Under the pieces are notes generated by a model, which saw nothing but the letters and a program-made list of their open reading frames with translations, searched no databases and was not told the origin of the DNA. A DNA stretch of 64,000 nucleotides from Panorpa germanica (taxonomy: Eukaryota; Arthropoda; Insecta; Mecoptera; Panorpidae). Made by a program: the position numbers and the translations under genes. Of this stretch, positions 58,643 to 64,000 are shown in pieces; within the stretch, counting starts at the first letter, position 1; each line of letters begins with the position of its first letter. Location: contig OY783218.1 in assembly GCA_963678705.1 (NCBI GenBank), positions 8,566,152 to 8,630,151 on the forward strand, given 5' to 3'.

Positions 58643-59319
58643 GTATAAATGAATGCTAAACGTATCCCACCCTTATTTTGTGGATGCCAACCAAAATTCA
58701 CTCTCTTCCTTAAATCATTGAAATCTTTTTTCTATTACAATATTGTGAACTGAGAGAAAACGTAATTTTCATTGTTATTTAATGTAACATTATTTACAAA
58801 ACTTTAATAGAATTGTGTTTGGTGACAATATAATCACCGTGGGTAGAAAAGGACCTCCACAATGTGTTTACTGTTTTAAGAAAATATTTAACATTAATAT
58901 CTTTTTTACTAATTAAATAATCTAAAAAAATAGCAAACACAGTAAAAACTTTAATTTAATTTTTAATATCTCGCTTCACAGCTGGTCAAAACATTTCAAA
59001 AATATTTTGTTTGTGCTTTTATTAATCTTCATTAAAAAAGATAATGATTTTTGTTTTATTGTGTATCATAATTAAATACCGATAAAAAAATTAAAACCAT
59101 ATTTTGTAAACTTCAACCAGGTATGTAATTAATAATAAAAGAAAATTTTAAATATGATTGAGACACAGTAAAAAATACTATTTCACCAGAGTAATTTTTA
59201 TTTCAATCTATATGAACTAGAAGACTTAAGAGGAAGAAGCTTTACAAACTACAATAACAATTATAAAAGTAGTGTAAAAACAAAAATGTAAATAGTATAA
59301 ATTAAGGAAATGATTTCAT
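58643..59319. other. No recognisable feature
   Basis: Very AT-rich; no upstream reverse-transcriptase motifs precede the LINE fragment that follows. Confidence 0.4.
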
Positions 59320-59800
59320 TAACAAAAGTCAGTTAAAAGGAAGAGATTATTATATGTTACATCCAAATTTAAGTAAGAAGAGATGGTTTAGAAATGAGTC
59401 CCGCAAAATTATATCAACTATAATCAGAATCAAAAGTAATTATTGTAAAACTTCAGCTCCCCTGTACAAAATTAATATTAAATCTGACGATAGATGTCAA
59501 TGTGGTGAAGAAGGAACTTTAGATCATATTATATTTGAATGCATAAATTATAGTTTAGAAAGATCAAAATTGAATAGTGATATATTAGATGTGGTTAAAC
59601 CTTTTCTTGTTAGTACTAAATTTTTGTTAAGTGATTCAAAACTAATTAGTGAATTATTGTAATATTTAGAAATTTGTAAAATTGAATTATAAATTATAAA
59701 AGATGTATAAAAAATGTTTGATGGTGGCTATGACGAAAGAAAGTCAAGGCAAATAAGTAAATAAATATAAAAAAAATAAATAATAAGGAAATGTCAATGG
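59320..59800 (+). mobile_element. LINE C-terminus with tail (Jockey/CR1-like)
   Basis: An open frame (59354-59662, readable from about 59320) encodes the last 100 or so residues of a LINE reverse transcriptase. SRKIISTIIRIKSNYCKTSA PL-Y is followed by CQCGEEGTLDHIIFEC, where C-x-C...H-x4-C forms the terminal knuckle, and it ends SDSKLISELL. A 3' untranslated region with GATGGTGGCTATGACGAAAG then leads to an AAATAAGTAAATAAATA tail near 59750-59800. No palm domain upstream, so this is a 5'-truncated insertion. The frame is free of stops over its length, so it is younger than the LINE-A pieces. Confidence 0.75.
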
Positions 59801-60654
59801 ACGATCCTTAATATCGTATGTATGTTATGTATTGGTTATGGATAAATCGATGGTTGATCATTAGTTCAGTTGTAATTACGTAAAGGAATAAAAAAATAAA
59901 AATATATATGAATTTTTGTCATATAACTATTATAGCACCATGGTACTATGTTACATGGTACTTTTAATTGTGTATTTCTCACAGTTTACTTACAATTAGA
60001 TGGCGGAAATTGCCATTTTACTTATATTCTAAAACTTAATCCATTTAGGTATACTTATGCATTTTCTAATATTTCTATTTGAAAGTGAAATTCAACAATA
60101 TGAAAATATGAAGTATTAAACTAAATATTAATCAGTAACGTCGCATTTTTATATTAAAAAAATTACTTAATGCCGTTACAAGGGAAGTTTAACTTGAAAA
60201 ATAGATTTTACAAATCTAGTTTTGTCAAAAACAGATCACATTTAATATAACTTAGGTATTTTGCTTGGTTAAGCCACAGTTATTTTCGACTAAAACAAAA
60301 ATATGAACTGTATTAAACAAAAGTATTAACCATGGTTTATAGTAAACCTCAGTTAACTGAGCGTTGATAAAACGGCTCTTAGAAAGATAATCTTCAACAT
60401 TGTATTGTTTTGCGCCGGTAGTTATAGCATAAGTCAAAAACAGTTATAATTTGTGGCTAAAATCGTTTTAAAAGTTTTAATTGCTTTTGGTTTTCTATAT
60501 AAATTTTTCCAGTATTGAAAGTATTGGAAAATTGTTATATATATATATATTTATTCATATATATATATATATATACATATTTATATGATACACATATTTT
60601 TCAATAGAGTAAAACTTTTAAAATATAACAATTTACCTTCCAATATTCTAAACC
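59801..60654. other. No recognisable feature; (AT)n
   Basis: AT-rich; (AT)n at 60535-60580. No coding or element edges. Confidence 0.4.
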
Positions 60655-60740
60655 AAACTTGTCTTATGCAGTTGAAGTATGGTCTGCTCTGTGCTCTGGT
60701 CGGGCAACAAGCAACGAACACCGGGGTCACGGGTTCAATT
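60655..60740 (+). mobile_element. Possible tRNA-like SINE head
   Basis: TTATGCAGTTGAAGTATGG at 60662 resembles a tRNA D-arm/A box and GGGGTCACGGGTTCAATTA at 60722 a B box, about 60 bp apart. An AT-rich body follows. Only one copy is present here, so the call is tentative. Confidence 0.35.
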
Positions 60741-60917
60741 ATTTTTGTTTTGGAATTGTTTTCGTTCAGTTACTATTTTCTTTTATTTTTGTTTATTTAC
60801 CTGAAACAAAAAAACAAATATCAGAACAAGTTTTCTACAAATATAACTACAACATTCATATGTACGTAATACACATGTATATATTACTTACATACATACA
60901 TATATTACACACATATA

Positions 60918-61435
60918 CGAGGCGTGTTTTTTAAGTAAGTACCGTTTTGGAATTAAAAAAAGACGTGCAAAGATATCGCAATAATTTTATTTTAACATGA
61001 AAGCCTGTACCTTAATCTACTTTTCTACATAATTTCTGTGAATATTGAGGCACTTGTCATAACGTGGCACCAGTTTTTGAATACCCTCCTCATAAAATTC
61101 TGCCGCCTGACTTGTTAACCACTGTATCACAACTGCCCACTCCGTTCTTCATCATGCACATTTGTGCGGCCATCTTTAAATGCTCTCACCCATTTCCTTA
61201 CCATTCCATCACTCATAATGTTTTGTCCGTAAACTTCACAGATCTCACGATGAATATCGATCGGTTTTACGCCTTTAGCACTAAGAAATCGTATAACAGC
61301 CCGTACTTCACAATCGGCGGGACTCACGATTGTCGGAGACATCTTAAACACTCGTCACATAGAGGGTCAAAAGGACGTGTCAATTTTAGTTTTAGATTTT
61401 TGTAATTTTCAGATGGTGTTTTAAATTTTAAAAGG
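60918..61435 (-). mobile_element. mariner element with internal deletion
   Basis: The lower end starts after TA with CGAGGCGTGTTTTTTAAGTA, a mariner-type terminal repeat. On the minus strand a frame from 61351 encodes the N-terminal helix-turn-helix half: MSPTIVSPADCEVRAVIRFL, HREICEVYGQN and WVRAFKDGRTNVHDEERSG. At about 61127 it jumps, out of frame, to the protein's last residues: WLTSQAAEFYEEGIQKL, then VPRYDKCLNIHRNYVEK and a stop near 61026. The whole catalytic domain with its DDD residues is missing. The upper terminal repeat could not be found, so that end is truncated or diverged. Plus-strand frames at 61064-61405 are antisense. Confidence 0.85.
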
Positions 61436-62329
61436 TTAGTGGTATGATGAAAACGAATACTACGAAATACGAATAAAAATAAAAAAAAATGAACTAGAGT
61501 TAAGTGTGATGTTACTCAAAATATCTCAATAAATTGCACTGATGGATACAAAGGCAAATTAAGATAGCTCAAGGTTTTTTGAATGAACTCGAATTACGAC
61601 CAATGTCGTAATTCGAGAAGTACCTGTATATATTTACAGGTCGCTGTACCTGTAAATATATACTATCTGCAACATAATCATTTTTCAAAATTTACCTGTG
61701 TTAAAAAAGCATTCCAAGCTTTCTCTTAAAGCTTAAAAGTTATTCGAAGAATGCTAGAGAAAGCTTTTTTCATCTAATATTAAAAACGTCTAACACGATA
61801 TCAGGATTATGACAAAATAAAAAATATCTACTATAATACGTACGTGTAACATCAGTGTGCGCTGTACAGGGGTACAGTGTACAGCGTACGTACCTATAAT
61901 ACTCGTATAAAATGTAAAAAGGAAGCAGAATGTAGTTTTAATGTTTAAAATGTTACTGAAGTTTCATATTTTATATTTATAGTTGAATAAAAGTTGATAC
62001 TATACATCACAAGGTGCCTTGGAATTTTGCAGCTCGTTCTTAATAAAGTTACTTATACAGGGTGTTAGATCTATCAATACCATCGACTATTAAATAATGT
62101 AACATCTATTATGTATTACGTTTGTGTATTTTCTGCCCTTTTAATTTAAGTATTTGAAATGTTCAAAGTTTCTTATATTGTTACTAAATATTGTTATGTG
62201 TTTTGTTAAATAGTTTTGTAAGGTTAGTAAAAGTGTTTATGACGGATCACCTGTTATGCGTGTAGCTATCCCGTTCCACCATGAATAATTACGTCTCTTT
62301 TTCTACGGCACTATTTATCACCAGTCACA
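61436..62329. other. AT-rich spacer with perfect hairpins
   Basis: Two perfect hairpins lie at 61588-61617 and 61627-61662, and a 9-bp stem CGCTGTACA...TGTACAGCG at 61860-61886. ACAGGGTGT is at 62057. No gene. Confidence 0.5.
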
Positions 62330-62680
62330 ATCTTACAGTTACACACTTGTAATAGTGGAAATGAAAGTTAACCTACTATAAGCGCACCGCTCAAACTACT
62401 TATTCAGCTTATACTACTTAGCAGCCTACGTCATCTAACTGTGTTGGTGACGTATAAACTAACCGCGTACATAAGTGAAACCGCAGTTAACGTACAAGCA
62501 TCGTGTATATCAACCTCCTATATCGAAATTGTACTTGTTTTGTGCTATTTTAATTGTGTGACAAATAAAGATTTTTATTACTTAAAATAACACCAGCGTT
62601 ATTATTGAACAAGATCTTAGAATATACTTTAATCTCCTTCTCAATATGAAGAATTAAAGAGTCGTGAAATATTTATTAGT
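62330..62680 (+). mobile_element. LTR-like fossil, copy 2
   Basis: Contains AGCGCACCGCTCAAACTACT at 62381, a TATAAA box at 62454, AATAAAG at 62566, and after TTGAACAAGATCTTAG the block TTTAATCTCCTTCTCAATA. Order and spacing suggest an LTR plus the start of the internal region. The copy at 15590 shares these blocks. Family not assigned; old and fragmentary. Confidence 0.35.
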
Positions 62681-64000
62681 ATAAGCTAATACGTTTACAT
62701 AAGAAATACTAATTTTACATAAAAAATATGAATCGATTTGTATGTATTGCGAGACTAGAAGAATAATTTAATGATTATTTTATCGTATTTGACAAGTCAT
62801 CAGCTTCAATCGGCACTTTAACGTTACTAGCAGACTGTGCTACAATAACTTTTACAATACTTTGGTAAGGCATGTGTATAAAGCACAGGTTATTCGGAGG
62901 TTTAAGGCATTTTTAGAAAGAACAGAGTTGATTGAAGGTGAACAACGCAGCAAAATCACTTCATCATCAAAAATATTGTGCATTCAGATAGTCAATTTAA
63001 CTCACATCATCTGCTCCACCAGATTTTGACCAAGGAATTGGGGATAGAAATAAAAATATTCTTGTTGCACAAAAATCACTTCAAGAGAAACCATTAAACT
63101 TATAAAGCAGTGAATGTTAATATATAAAATATTTAAAAAAAGAACATCACATAATGTTTCAACGTAGGCATAACATTGAGAGTCACCTTTTAGGTGTACG
63201 CTATTGGCTCTAGCGCCGTGAATTACGTTGTACAGAACCTTTAAGTTGATAGATATTATAATATATGGCTCAACATGACTCTATCATAAACTTGAAAAGC
63301 CTTACCAAGCACTTACAAAAGCTGTCATCAGTCAAATATCAAACTCACTCCACTTTCTTAAAATACCACACCACATGTTCCCATCCAAACCTCCCTAGTC
63401 CCCTACCAACATCGTAACCTAACTTCATTTAGCTCTCTTTGAATTTCACAACCCCACCCACCCGCTACTTACACCAAAGACCTGTCATTATGTTCAAAAA
63501 AACTGAATGAATACATTTCACAAATCAATAGCTATAAGTCTCAATTACTCATTTAATGTGTCAACAGATTGTGTAAGGCTGTATTTAATGTTATGGCGAA
63601 GGGAGGGAGGGGGATAGGAGGGGGCATGAAAGAAGGTGTGAAGGGTGAAAACTTACCTGGAGCGGAAATCATGTAATGTTATGTGTAACGTATGGAATAT
63701 TAAGGGAAGATATTGTATAGATATTTTAATATAAATTCCACTAGAAAAATCAACGAGGAAAATTAAAATTTGAGTACGTATTAAGTTATTAAGTTGTGAA
63801 TTTATATGTGTTGTTCTAAAGCCAATGCAATTACGGGGGTAGTTTGAAAAGGTTCCAACCTTAACATGAAGATGAGCACTATTGGTCGATTTAGCACTAT
63901 TTCAATTATATGGGATAAAAACTGTAGAAGTTATGAGAATTTATGTGGTTTTTCTTAAGATTTTTGCTCATAACTCGAGAACCCTTCTATAGCATTATAA
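62681..64000. other. No recognisable gene; G-quadruplex motif
   Basis: GGGAGGGAGGGGGATAGGAG followed by GGGG at 63601-63624 meets the four-G-tract quadruplex pattern. Nothing else is supported. Confidence 0.4.

Noticed and set aside
61064-61405. 113-codon plus-strand frame
   Set aside because: Antisense to the internally deleted mariner transposase.

Overview
This window is strongly AT-rich, repeat-laden animal DNA, most likely from an insect or another arthropod. The arguments are the mix of mobile elements (mariner, non-autonomous Helitrons with TC...CTAG ends, hAT-type elements with 8-bp target duplications, several LINE families ending in a C-x2-C...H-x4-C knuckle, a MADF-like peptide) and the lack of bacterial-style gene packing. 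I found no intact host gene, no tRNA or rRNA gene and no CRISPR array. Most of the longer open frames are short, AT-rich and antisense to repeat remnants. The window is best read as intergenic or intronic sequence built by many insertions.

Layout. 0-13 kb: decayed 3' ends of one LINE family (here LINE-A) at about 470, 6030, 8960, 11505 and 12925; a second LINE family (LINE-B) at 3236; two copies of a small hAT-type MITE at 3548 and 9536; a mariner C-terminal remnant at 3811; a PIF/Harbinger-like MITE at 5562; and a MADF-like fragment at 7582. An inverted pair of an unnamed repeat (9410-9835 and 11868-12095) keeps a filled and an empty site for the hAT MITE. 13-25 kb: an LTR-like fossil, a second LINE-B, two further hAT-type elements, a 220-bp foldback element, a candidate exon at 21352 and a 46-bp minisatellite of about 22 units at 22899-23923. 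25-42 kb: mostly featureless AT-rich DNA carrying a TTAA-bounded repeat (here family N; copies at 9888, 28770, 38439), a 0.6-kb MITE family with ends GGGCTTGTGTCC (copies at 1948, 29947, 41739, 45398), a second PIF-like MITE and an inverted pair of an unnamed 0.45-kb repeat (34770 and 40465). 42-64 kb: two Helitrons (one nested in a MITE), a TTAA-bounded element at 47575, a SINE-like family (32395, 49020, 53960), a 50-bp-TIR element at 50607, a hAT-type element at 52124, a MITE with TA duplications at 57778, a candidate exon at 58428, a LINE C-terminus at 59320, an internally deleted mariner at 60918 and a second LTR-like fossil at 62330.

The elements do not form a pathway. Their relations are those of nested insertion and shared ancestry, and several can be dated against each other inside the window. 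No clearly new gene system was found. The most promising unexplained items are family N, whose three copies share a 36-residue open frame beginning Cys-Asp-Val-Cys; the inverted pair at 34.8/40.5 kb; the 46-bp array with ordered variants; and two adjacent perfect hairpins at 61588-61662.
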